64,000 nt of DNA from Apostichopus japonicus. Taxonomy: Eukaryota > Echinodermata > Holothuroidea > Aspidochirotida > Stichopodidae. A program made the translations under genes and the position numbers. The stretch is from positions 2,495,001 to 2,559,000 of the forward strand of contig NC_092582.1 of NCBI RefSeq assembly GCF_037975245.1, written 5' to 3'. Under the pieces are notes generated by a model. The model was not told where the DNA came from, ran no database searches, and saw nothing but the letters and a program-made list of their open reading frames with translations. Positions 29,321 through 42,200 of this stretch are shown here, in pieces. Within the stretch, counting starts at the first letter, position 1; each line of letters opens with the position of its first letter.

Positions 29321-32300
29321 GGTGTATATGTGCTTACAAATTCGGAACCTATAACGTGAATCCATGTACAATATGTATATAGATCCTTGATTATAATACA
29401 GCATGAATACAAACCAAAAAACGTAATGTTGTGTCAATGACGCATGTGTTGTTCAGATGTAAATGCTTTAAGTGAATTGAATGTCTAAAAACTTAGATAA
29501 GTTGACATTGTTTTATGTATGAATTAACAAAACATTCATAATTCAGACTCAATTTACATACATGACATGCGTGTAGTACTTCTGTTCACACGTAGATTCT
29601 CCTTAAACTTTTATTATGATTAGAATATCAACTTTCAACTTAACGAAATCAATAAAGCCCATTGGCCCCTTTTCAATTTTTTTTTTTTTTGCATCTTTTC
29701 CTCTGTGGACGATATGCCTTTTAGGAACAAAATACGTATTTTAGTAGGAACCTCTTTTTGACACGTTTCGGCTTCCATATTACTCATATAGCCCAGTAGT
29801 GCATAAAATGAAAAAAAAAAGGTAAAAAGGGGGTTTTTAAATTTCAAAAACAAGAAATGAATACAGATAACATTAAGGTAGTTGTTAATATGTAGTCAGT
29901 TCACCAATTCTACTTTCGCTAGTTTTTCTATACTCTCTGTCAAACCACATCCTCTAGCATTTTGTAGATGGCGAAAGTTGTTTGAAATTTAGTGTGAAAT
30001 CATTGCATCTGGAAACAGCAGAGTGGATAATATCATCATGACCATTGAGCTGGAAAAATGTTATTGTTATTCTATTATAAAAATTCATTTATGATTCTAT
30101 CGAGGAGCATAATATTTCTACCAAAACAAATAGTTTAGTTTTGATGAAATTGTTAAGACAGAACTCTGAACACTGTACCATCAGATTTTGCCCAAGATAA
30201 CTCAAGGCTCTAAAGGACACGATACTTCATAGGGGCGGTGGGTGTGTGTGTGGGGGGGTAGGGGCTTTTTATTATGATTATAGGTAAGGTGAATAATAAA
30301 CGCCACCTTCTTCTTCAGTAACACTGAACCGTGGTCGTAAGCATTTCCTTTTCTGTCATAAGTATTGCCTTTTCAAAGCAACGCCAGGGGTGCTACTTTA
30401 AATGTTAATTATTCTTTTTCACTTAAGATGATGGGACGGAAAGGCCGTTTCTCCTCTTTCTTTTCTGAGTCTTATTTTTTTTATTTTTGTCTTATAGTCA
30501 GGTACACAAAGTAGGCTATAGATGAAGTGGAAAATATATAGCCTACTTAATAATTATGAAAGCATCAGATATTTTCATCCTCCACGATCTATAGACTGGT
30601 TAATATATCAAATGGTTAGCAATGGCACTATTTGGATGACATTTCAAGCCTCGCTTTGCATGATCAGGTGACCTGCTTCCTCCTAATGTGAGCTATGTAC
30701 AAAATTAAATCGATAATAACCAAACGGAGCAAGCCTGAGTAAACATCGAAGATGATTACATTGAATTGACCTCAGCGATATAACTACAATATCGTATTAA
30801 CCACTTACACAATATAAAGATACTGAGGGAATTGAATACTGTAGCAAGTAAGGAGATAAGCCTCCACTTACGTAATGAGGAATGTGAAGTATTGTTGAAT
30901 TGCCTATAGTAGGCGGACATCATGATAAATGATACAATAACCCGGCATTACATGTGTTATGTAATAAGTAAAACAACTATAAGCAAACAGTGAGCAAGTA
31001 TGAGTAAACACAAAATATGATTGACCTCATCGATATAACTATAATCTAGTGGATAAAGTTATAGATGGAAATAACTTGACATCGAATACGGTAATCCACT
31101 CCCATACAGTTTGTGAGATACCGCAATGCTACTACACTTTACAAGCATACACAATTCTCAACATAATTAGCCTGTAACTTTTAATCACGATCTTCGTTTT
31201 TTGTTATTATTATTCTTATTTTTTTTAAACAACATAGAAAGTTATTAATAGTCATATATAATGTAGCAATGTCTATCTATACCCTAATATTAAGCGAATC
31301 ACCTTTTGATGTTTCGCTAATTGGGTATATTATGGTATAATTGCAGCAAAGTTCGTCTGTAGCAACTTAAAGTATCACGGTTTGATTCAAAGATGAATTA
31401 ACGTTCATCAAACAAGATATCCTCTTGCATCTTTCTCAAATCCCAAAAATATGGAGCTCAATTTGCGAATAAATTTTATTTGTTCGATTCAGATCAACTT
31501 TGTTGACAATATTTTACATTTTTCTGACTCACGAGTCAACTACAGACAATTGTAACACTACTTCAATTCAAACAAACTTCTTGAATATTTGGAACAAATT
31601 GGGGTGGGAGGGGGATGGAGGCATAATATATAATATTGGGCACCTGATTCACAAAATCCTCTCTACCAGACATAACAGTGATTGCTCTGGCCGGGTTCAC
31701 ATGTACAATTTTATTACCAATGCCTGCATACAGCATACGGTCTATACGAGTTATAAAACTGAGTCCTTTTAGCTGAATTCTCCGTCAAAAACGACGGAAC
31801 GTCTAGAGTTGGTTTGTGACCGCCGTCTGGTTACTACAACAAGGGCGATAAATCTTCTCAATAGTTGAATTACCTCAAGCAACACAAGATGCGCACTAAA
31901 TTGACTCAATTAAACTGTTTCCTTTTGCTGCGCAGCAAAACGAGGGGCGCAAATTTGCCAGAGGTATAGCTAGTTTCTCAGATGAATTATACCTTCAAGA
32001 TAAAAACCAGTCTGGGCCAGGGAACCGACTTTAAAACAATCGATAAATCGTGGAGAAAGAAATACACTCAGCGGAATTGTCTCTATTGATACAACCTTGA
32101 GGTCAAAGGTCGCTGACATTTCCAAAATAATACAGTATTCAAATCCATGGATTTGAAACATTGAATAATGATGACAGATCATGCCTTGCCCGGATCCAGT
32201 GCCGGTAGAAGAAAAAATGTTTCAGTATGAATTAAGGGAGCTGTCAGTATAAATCAGTATACGTATTTATGTGCAGTATGTGCATGCGTGTATGAGTGTG

Positions 32301-34452
32301 TGACGTCACGTATCACGTGATCTTATTTCTCTACAGTAAGGCTATTGTGGATTTTTTTGTATTATTATTTAAACTTAAAAAAAAATAATGCACTTCGACA
32401 TTTTAGTCAAAGTTTGCTGTCAGAGGGTTTAATTTATATTTTTCTTGCTTGTTTCTGCTTGTTTTCAATCAAATAAATGTGTACGGAGGGATTACATCTC
32501 ATTTATTTCGTATAGTGAGTCTCTGATGATCATATAAAATCTATATTCATCTTGTTCAAAATAATATCATTACAAAAACTCTTACTACAGCAAACGGTTT
32601 GACATCTACTTTTAGTCTACAATATTTCATGCATGTTTGATAAGTAATAAAAGAAAAGCATTAGTTTGATTAAAATAACGTCTGAAATGTTCTCGTTAAT
32701 ACTTTAATGTGGTTTATACGTTATACAAACTTCCATGCAACGCATTCAATATACCTGCTTTTGTAATGCTTATACGGTCCTTCGCGGCCTGTCGATGAAA
32801 GACCTAAAATAGTAATGTTTTTTTTTTCCTTCTCTCTATTGAAATGCCCTAAAGGTCTCAAATGTAAGAAAGGAATCAACTTGGTTGAAATTTGTTGATT
32901 GAACGCCGTGGGTATACTACATGTTTAATTTGACAGAAAAATGTCAAAAATGTTCCCAATCAGCAATTTTGCTTACAAAGTATTAATACAACGTACATTC
33001 TAATAGCGCTTTACGCAGATCATGTGCTCATATGAAGCATCCACTTTTCTCTATATTTTTTTTTTAATTTTTTCTTCTTATTATTAAAATCTGAATGATG
33101 GTAAGACATGCGTAACTTTTCACCGAACATTTCAAACACACGCCGACTGATCTAGAACCCAGTTAATTGCGACAAGCACATGAAGTTAAGTGTGACTGTA
33201 GGGACATTTCGTATGCAAAGACATCTATACTTATGGTACAGTCAATAAAATCATGTTATTTCCACCGATGGACATTGTGACCTCAAATCCTTTATTTATC
33301 ATGACATTTTAGGGGTAGATAAACTACGACTGAAGCAATTTCACAGAAGGCAAAAAAGAGAAGAAAAAAACCCGTAAAGTCTGATTTTCCACAACAAGAA
33401 AAGAACCGATAAGAGGTCTACCATGCAGAATAATGACGCAAGGAATTTTCTTGTCATTCCATGGTTAGTAATCGGCAGTATTATTATGCTTTTTATCGGG
33501 TGAAATGAAGCGCATCCCCACACTTTGTACTTCTTGGTATCACCAACTTACAGCAAATTCAGCTCATGAAATACAGCTGTAAATAATAACTTCATTTATA
33601 ATACATGAACAGTGCATCAAAGTGGACAGCAGGCGGCCTATACCAATTAATTGATGATCATTAACATACGGGAAGCAGAATCCTTGAAATATCATTATCT
33701 CTGTAAATTCGAATTCAATAGTTTTCCTTTATTTAAACAACTTTACTTAGACCCTATTTATTTATATTTACTATACTTGCATGCACAAGCAGCGCTTCAA
33801 TGCGATGGATAGTTACAACAGGAGGAAGCAAGGTCCGTTACACACTTGATTTACATATCAATTCATTATCACAACTCAAAAAGCACAACAATAAAACTAT
33901 GCCTAGTTCGTTAGGCTGGCAATACTCGTATACTGTACACTCTCAGAAAGTGCACTTGCATTTAATGAGCGAATCGTCTGCAGATTATCAGGCCTTCCTT
34001 GATTGCCTATATATCTTCTGGGATTCTCTTAGCCTTCTATTAAACGTGCCGATCATAAAACCATTATTTGGGATCGATAATGATGAACCATGAATTAATG
34101 TGAACTGAGGTGATGTGTTTTATTTTATCTTTACTAATCTATTTAAATGGAACTCGAGAAGCATAAAGATCATGTAGACGGACCTTATTATTGGTTAGTG
34201 ATAAATTTAGAAGAATCAGTAATAAGCGAGATTATTGTTTAGCCTACCTCCGTTTGGTAGTAATGGTAATACATGAAGTATATGCATAGTGTTGACATGG
34301 GATGTGTATTTGTGTGTGTTTGTATGTGTATCACGTTATTGTTTCTTTGTATTTTATAATCAAGTTTGTCACGTTTGTCAAGGTCTAACATTTTGTTTGG
34401 GGGGGTATGATTATTATTATTGTTTACAACCCGGATTTTGGTTCATCTGGGT

Positions 34453-35187
34453 CTTCCACTGGCCTAGCCCATGGCACTGGCCTCACCTAACACTCTTCCA
34501 CTGGCCTATCCCATTGTACTGGCCTTACCTAACACTCTTCCACTGGCCTATCCCATGGCACTGGCCTTACCAAACACTTTTCCACTGGCCTATCCCATGG
34601 CACTTGCCTTACCTAACACTCTTTCACTGGCCTATCCCATGGCACTGGCCTTACCTAACACTCTTCCACTGGCCTATCCCATGGCACTGGCCTTACCTAA
34701 CACTCTTCCACTGGCCTATCCCATGGCACTGGCCTTACCTAACACTCTTCCACTGGCCTATCCCATGGCACTGGCCTTACCTAACACTCTTCCACTGGCC
34801 TATCCCATGGCAGTTGCCTTACCTAACACTCTTCCACTGGCCTATCCCATGGCACTGGCCTTACCTAACACTCTTCCACTGGCCTATCCCATGGCACTGG
34901 CCTTACCTAACACTCTTCCACTGGCCTATCCCATGGCACTGGCCTTACCTAACACTCTTCCACTGGCCTATCCCATGGCACTTGCCTTACCTAACACTCT
35001 TCCACTGGCCTATCCCATGGCTCGGGCTTACCTAACACTCTTCCACTGGCCTATCCCATGGCACTGGCCTTACCTAACACTCTTCCACTGGCCTATCCCA
35101 TGGCTCTGGCCTTACCTAACACTCTTCCACTGGCCTATCCCATGGCACTGGCCTTACCTAACACTCTTCCACTAGCCTATCCCATAG
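34453..35187. repeat. 42-bp minisatellite, about 17 near-identical copies
   Basis: The unit is CACTGGCCTTACCTAACACT followed by CTTCCACTGGCCTATCCCATGG. Most copies differ by zero to two bases. Because 42 is a multiple of three, two plus-strand frames stay open for more than 230 codons (14-residue units LPNTLPLAYPMALA and YLTLFHWPIPWHWP). I read these as by-products of the repeat; there is no supported gene context. Confidence 0.9.
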
Positions 35188-35733
35188 GTAGAACTATACT
35201 GTCGTATGTATTGTAATATGAACTCAATGGTATTGCTAGCTCTCATATGTTCCTTCATCGTCACCGATAACTAGGTCAATTTCTTCTTTTCTTTTTTCTT
35301 TTCTTTTTGAATATTCAGTCTGGGATGAACGTGTGTATGGGCAAGAGTAATTATATAATGGAAATCATAATTTAAAAGTTGATTTGTAATCAGGACGAAA
35401 TACGTGCCAAAAGTCGTATTATCAGACTGACGCGGGGCACAAAAGAAAATATTGGTGGATGTGTTTTTTTTTTTTAAAGAGGCACATTATTTTAATGAAG
35501 TCATCACGTAGTAAATTACGATCTTCTTTTCTAGAGAGAACAATTAAATAAACTTAACATAATGTAATTATAATTATGTGAAAGTATCAGCTCTATATTG
35601 TCTTTGCGATGTTTTTATTATAGAAGAAAACTTAAACAAAAAAATGGAATAGACTGATGGTTTCAAATGGACACAAAACACTTAGAGAAAGAAATTGTGT
35701 AAATTAATGTTAGCCGATTACCACAACATATAC

Positions 35734-35737
<4 letters not shown>

Positions 35738-35794
<57 letters not shown>

Positions 35795-35856
35795 ATATAT
35801 ATAAAATATATATATATACAAATACACATGTATGTGTGTGTATGTGTGTGTGTATT
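35738..35856. repeat. Compound (TA)n-(TG)n microsatellite
   Basis: TA tract to about 35818 with GAAA and AAAA interruptions, then TGTATGTGTGTGTATGTGTGTGTG. Confidence 0.95.
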
Positions 35857-36803
35857 CATGACCACCGTGCGGTATGCTGAAATATGATCATATCGGTCAT
35901 TGCGTGAGAAGCAAATTAAGTTTAGGTGAAGAATATCGACTTTCTCGTCTCCCATTTTAGCCCTCAATTCAAAGTGTTGAACGAATCGTATGTTTTTTAT
36001 GGGTATCTATAAGACACTTATGTTTGCAATGATTAGAGAAGTTTAGTACACAAAAAAATATTTGCAGAAAACAGCTGATTCACGATTTGGTAAAAGTAAA
36101 GTTTACTTTAACTTCAGTGAAAAATGTGAAATGTAAAGATTCAACTAATATGAAATGACTTTATTGAAAAGGGGAAAATACTGGGATGGCTTGAAAGGTC
36201 ACCACCCTTCGCTCATCCATGCCCTCCATAAAAACAAGAAACAAAAACACAAAACCACCTCATCATTCTCCATCGAAAGTTGAAACACAAAGGTTGATCA
36301 GGAAAGAAATAATTTCAAAAGAAAACAGCCACATTTTTGAATGAAAAAGAAAACTCAATAATAAAGTGAGAAGAAAAAAAGCCTATACTAAACTTACCTA
36401 TCAAAGAATGAAAGTTAATAATATTATTTGAAATTCCCTCCCCGAAATAACTATCAGTAAGTGGTGAGAATCTTCCACTCCACCCCCCCCCCCAACTCCA
36501 CCACCCCCAACACCAACCACCACTTTTCTCAATATGTTTCTCAACGGATATTCGAATGGAATCGGTGTTTGTTTTCTGTTTTCTTTGGCTATTGGGTTAT
36601 CTAGAAAATAATGCATACCAGCGATTTTGCTGACGATTTTATCATATCAGGATACCTATATGTTAGATACATACCGTAGTTTCCCAATGTAATACATACG
36701 TCACGGATTAATGCTCTCGTCTCCGGCTTGCTTTGATAGTCGTCGGGCTCCATGCTCTATTTAACTCTATTTTGCACTGCGGGCCTCCGGAAGGAAGTGC
36801 AGA

Positions 36804-36819
36804 ATATGATATATATATA

Positions 36820-36882
<63 letters not shown>
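36804..36882. repeat. (TA)n microsatellite
   Basis: TA tract with one GATATAT interruption near its left end. Confidence 0.95.
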
Positions 36883-36883
<1 letters not shown>

Positions 36884-37665
36884 TTTTATTCTCTTCAGAG
36901 ATCACTAAGTGGTCTGCTATTTAAAAGCCCACGTCTGTCAAACTTACGTATTTAACTTACGACATCATTTAGAGTTTATTTAGATGAATGATTTGACGTT
37001 ATGAACCTATTCTGTAACTTACCAACATTCCATAACAGGGGACGGTAGTTCTATATAGTTTATAGCATTCGTCAAATTCAGTTCAAATATTCATGTTAAC
37101 AGATTTTCAGTTTTGCTTATTAATTACCATATTAATTACCATAGTATAGAAAAATCTGAACGTCAAAGTACCGAGTAAGGAATCGATAAGATTAATTATA
37201 ATCGATAAGTATCCCTCATATCCATGCCGATGGCCTAGTTTTTGAGCAATTGTAGTTTGTTTTCTTAGGTATGCGTGTCACATACGTTTGCTGTTGTTGC
37301 GGACCCAAACCGGCAAAAAAAGAGCAGCTATAAAATTATGAGATTTTGAGATAAGATTTTGTTCCAGTTTTTGTCACGACCGATTCTCCAGGTGGTATAC
37401 CAAAGAGGAACGTGAAAAGCATATATTCACACCAAACAAATGAAGCAGAAACAACTAAGATGAGTTGGAAACGTTAGAAATATTCAGCACAGAGACAGAT
37501 AAAGTGCAATGGACCTTGTAAGGCTTATATACATATCATAACAGTAGAATTACAGTACGTATCGATTGAATTAGTATCATTGTATCATGCCATCTCTATC
37601 TATATTACTATATATTACGTGTTACAGCCCGACAAAAGCAGCATGTTTCTTATCCTTGAACGCTT

Positions 37666-37796
<131 letters not shown>

Positions 37797-38589
37797 TAGA
37801 CAAACAGAGCCCACACTATCACACGTACAAACACATACACGCAGAAATAATAAAGAGTGTACTTTTTTTTGTTTTATTCATTTCTGTCGAACTCACTTTT
37901 ATCCTCAAAGATGAAATCAAACCCATTATATGCTGAGATGGTGTTCTGCTTGAAGCCTTGTGTTTACATAAATATATTAATCTCTTTCTTTTCGACCCAT
38001 TTTTGATTGTTCAGACTGATAATACGATACGAGGCTCGTGGGTCTCCTAGCAACCAGAATAACATAATGTGATTTTTTTTTTTTTTTGGTGTTGTCTTTA
38101 TACCGCGTGATCTTTGCTCATAAGCTTCCTAACTCTACATCCCGGTTTAAAGCAGCTGATCACATCGGCAGATTATTTCTATTTCTAAGCTACAGAACAG
38201 AACACTGATAACGTGCGCAAGATATTTAATGCAAACAGTCATCCTTTAAAACCAAGCCACCCTGCGGGAATTACATGCGTTTGTTTCTGTGTTTTCAAAA
38301 ATATTTATGTTCGAGTATTCAAGACGGGTATGAGATCATGACCAAGTTATGTCAATTAGTTTAATTAATTGACATGAATACTTTAATTCAAGTAAAAGAA
38401 GAAGACCAACTCTCCTTTTTATCAGTTCTTTGCAACTGCAGAACATGTTGTCTTATGTAAGATAGATTGAATTATATGAACACAATATAACCTATACTGC
38501 TGCGACGCAAAGTTATCACGAACCACTTGAATTCGATTTACGTGCATAGATCTAAGTGAACTGCTAATTTAAAGGCAAAACACTACTAA

Positions 38590-38930
38590 ACGAACAGTTA
38601 TCCAGTGGTATACTCACTACTGTAGGACCTAGAACCAGAAGAACTCTCTCAGCTGGTCAGATTACTGTAAAAATGGCATGTTTTTGGTGGTGCAAATATT
38701 ACCCTACACCCTGTAAAGTGGCCAACGCAATCTAATGGCAGTTTGCTGGCTCAGTCATAACAGAAAACGACAGCTCTCTGGTGGTTACAAGATACTACCT
38801 TAGAACCTATACCAGGTATAAAATCAGTTGAATGAAATAGCAGCTTCCTGGCTACTATCCTACACCCTGCTCTAAATAAATTCATATCAAGCAAATAGCA
38901 GTTCCCTACCTCTATTTCTCCTTTACTATA
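38590..38930. repeat. Degenerate tandem repeat, about 60-75-bp unit
   Basis: About six diverged units, each with a core like GGCAGYTTYCTGGTGGTTAC and then CTACCCTACACCCTGTA. Starts are near 38598, 38672, 38732, 38769, 38838 and 38895. It ends about 160 bases before TRPC exon a. Confidence 0.5.
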
Positions 38931-39092
38931 AGTCATTCAGTCAAATTTATCTAAAGTATTAAAAGTTGATCGAGTTGCAATGCAAATCTAATTAATTTTT
39001 TACGAGTGATATGAAAAAAGAAAGGAATGTTGGGTGTACGTCATTCATGAATACATTAATGTTTGAATGTTTTAATTTTCCTCCCCATGCAG

Positions 39093-39217
39093 ATATCATT
39101 GAGGTTCTGCTTGAACACAAGATACAACTTGGCGATGCGTTATTGAGGGCAGTAGAAGAACAATTTACTGGAGCTGTGCTGATGATATGCGAACATATCA
39201 AGCAAAAAGATATTCCG
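39093..39217 (+). CDS. TRPC: TRPC exon a: ankyrin-repeat segment
   Basis: The acceptor is CCCCATGCAG and the donor is CCG|GTAAGT. The exon opens with the last two bases of a split codon and ends in phase 0. It encodes residues 1-41. Key motif: IEVLLEH...[10 protein letters not shown]...GAV, the characteristic TRPC ankyrin segment (family pattern IELLL...VGDALLxAI). The upstream exon must end one base into a codon and should encode the family's GRTAL segment. I could not find it in the window. Confidence 0.9.
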
Positions 39218-42200
39218 GTAAGTTCATTTTCTGAGATTTTAAAATGGACTCGAAAGTTGGTTTGGGTGCCAAAAGAGACGTTTTGAACAAAAGACCAATA
39301 ATTCAGCCACTCAGAAATAACACAAATTCAATCGAAGAAGAAAAAACACTGATTCCATCAAATCATATTTTACCAAAAAAAAATGTCAGCACAATACTTT
39401 GTTTTTTTAATAGCTTCCTGGAACTTATGACACAGTGGATAAAAATTTATCCATTTTGCCTTAACTGAGGGGCCGAGGTCATCCTCAAACTTTCTATTTT
39501 TCTATTTTCTTGGGCTATTACATCAACCATTTCAAGGCATTTCACCACGGCATTTTTAATTTTTTTTATTAACGTACAAACATCCTGATTAAAAAATCAC
39601 ACAAAAAGGTTTTCGTTGGAAGTTCGCCTTTCTCATATTGTTTGTCAATGATTAGAATGTGCAATTACGAATGCCACGAGCCTAGCTTTAATTTCATATG
39701 TGATAATAAAAAAAAACAATAATAATAAAAGAAACAATGGCAGCAACGCTGCAGAAGCTAATCTTAGCTTCTAGTTTAGAAATTTGTTTTGATTGGCAAT
39801 ATTTCTGAGCAGTTTATTCCATTTGTTTTTTTTTTGCGAAAAATATATGATAAAGGCGGGATAACGGTGTCATTTTCTGTTCCTCCAATCTTCTTTTTCT
39901 TCATTGCTTTATGATCCGTATTTGGCATACATAGTTTGCTACATGTTTTGGTAAAGACAAGACATAAAAATAAATGTAACTTTTTCAAGTTTTATCGAAA
40001 TAAACAATGATAAAAATTTGAAATCAACTTGAACAGTCAAAATGCTATAATTACCGCTAAATTGTGTTCTTGAATACTTAAATGTAGAGCTGCATTTGTG
40101 GTATCTTTAAACCAGAATGTTAAACTGTATTGGTTGATGGGTGACTTCATCATAACAGGGTATGAGCCAATGTTACTCTTGTAAGATATCATGAAAAGGT
40201 TTCGTAGCGTTTTCCCGATATGGACTGATTTCAATGTTTTTTATCCCTAATTTACTGTACGGTGTATACCAACCACCCCTTGTTAGTACCCGAACAATTC
40301 CCCGATATTTTAGTATATGGAAATTTCCTTCAAAAGTGGAAACATTGTCACGAGCTTGTTTTATAAAATAGATCGTTGTACTTATACCGAGGGATAAAAA
40401 TATGCCCCATTGCAAAAACAAAGAACCAGCAGTTTATACAGTTTTCATTCATGCAACAGTAAAACGAAAACGTAAAGAAAATGGTATCTCTCTGCTAAAT
40501 CTGCTAAAAATGTTGTGGATATCAAGCTTGAATTGTGCTGACCCAAAATTGTGCACGAAAATTGTACCCTTACAATAATAGTACGACCTGCAACATGTTT
40601 ATAATTCCACGTACCACAGAGAAACGTTAAAGAGCACAAATTGGAATCCGCTCCAACAATATAGGTCATTCTAACATGTCGTATTCCACACACAAACTGT
40701 GGAAAAGTTCAAATTGAAAATCTGCCAAGTAGTCCTTTTACAGAGAATGACATCGAACTAGATAAGAAGTCCAAATAACTAGTAAATATTTGACTTGATC
40801 AGATCTCACACAGGTGGAAATATTTCCTTAAAAATGACAGGAAAATTTAGATGGAAGACATTTTGCTACTCACACCAAAACGCATACTGGTCATGAATAC
40901 TAAAAGGTTGAAATACAAATTTCATTATCATTACATATGATCTATGGCCTACATTTCATCATAACTGAAAACTCAACAGACGGCTTTATGACCTCAAATG
41001 ACCTATTATCAAAATATGATCGTTTGTATGAAAAGTTGCCTCACACAAACTACTCACGAAAATTTCCGCCAAATCGAATGAAAATGACGAAACGGCAGTC
41101 ATTCAAACACGGTTACGAAAGTGACAGAATTTCGGCAGAATCGCACGATCGCTATAAATTAACTGAAAGCTTTCAGCTGAGCTAAAAACGATTTTGGTGA
41201 TTCGATAATAAGTCATTGAGTCAAAACGTCTGTGATTTATTGAGAACATGAAAGTATATTGTTTTAATTACTTTCTACGATAGCTACGGTATATAGAAGT
41301 GATTTTCTGTCGCTTAACATGAAAATGTCTAAATTGCGTCAAAAATATTTTGCGTTGATGTATATTGATGATGAATACATTAACCTCAAAGCATCTAGAG
41401 CATCTCAAAGCACTAGAGAGCAAAAGAGGACCATTTTTTAGGTTTATAGTCTGTTAAAACCCTCCGGAATACATTCCTTAGAGACTCAACTGAAGAAGAC
41501 GTTGATATACGTCAGAGTATTTCTAATTGTTCATGTTAATCCATTTCAATATTTGTCAATTCTCAATTCAAACATGTTCGTTTAATTTGCATGTACACAA
41601 CATAGTTTCATGTCCTGAACTAATCTACATATGTGTGTGTTAGACTACAGGTAGTCCAGCCGCTCCAATTAATTATGTTGTTTGCAGAGTCATTTAAGTA
41701 CATCCTAGACTGAAAGCATGGATTTCTAACGGTAGGCAACCATATCAAAATTATTATTTTTGGCCTAACGTCATCCTTTGAACCATTTGATGTGTTTTGT
41801 AGATATTCGAGACTTTAAAGGAACTCTTGGTGGTTCTTATTTTTTTGAAAGACTATGCAAAAGTCTTTTAATTGCAATTATTACAACATCACGAGCGCAA
41901 TTAATATTATAGATCGTCAACAACAACAAAATTGTTTTCCCTTTTTCGCTTTGTTTCGTAGAATCATCCAAACTGTTAGATTTCTTTCGGTTTACGTCAG
42001 CATGCTTGAACAAATTTTACGAAGCAAAAACATACCAACATATTACCATATTTGGCGGCCGTACAATTTTTCCATGCGCACAACAACCTTAATTCACTCG
42101 AAAGTATCTTAATAATATACTTTAAATGTTAACAAGTAGAATTTATATAGACCATATATGTTTAGAAACTGGACGGCCAGCATTGATGTGGCGAGACTAA

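Noticed and set aside
33800-34093. 97-codon plus-strand open frame
   Set aside because: No family resemblance. Its interior includes a copy of the CACTCT-type repeat (near 33937), which argues against a conserved protein.
38349-38375. ATGTCAATTA...TAATTGACAT palindrome as a regulatory element
   Set aside because: The arms are short and made of A/T-rich homeodomain-like bases expected by chance. Nothing links it to a promoter.
41490-41525. Hammerhead-ribozyme-like motif (CTGAAGAAGACGT...ACGTC)
   Set aside because: The short GACGT/ACGTC stem is present, but the required CUGAUGA and GAAA core bases are not intact and the outer stems are not evident.
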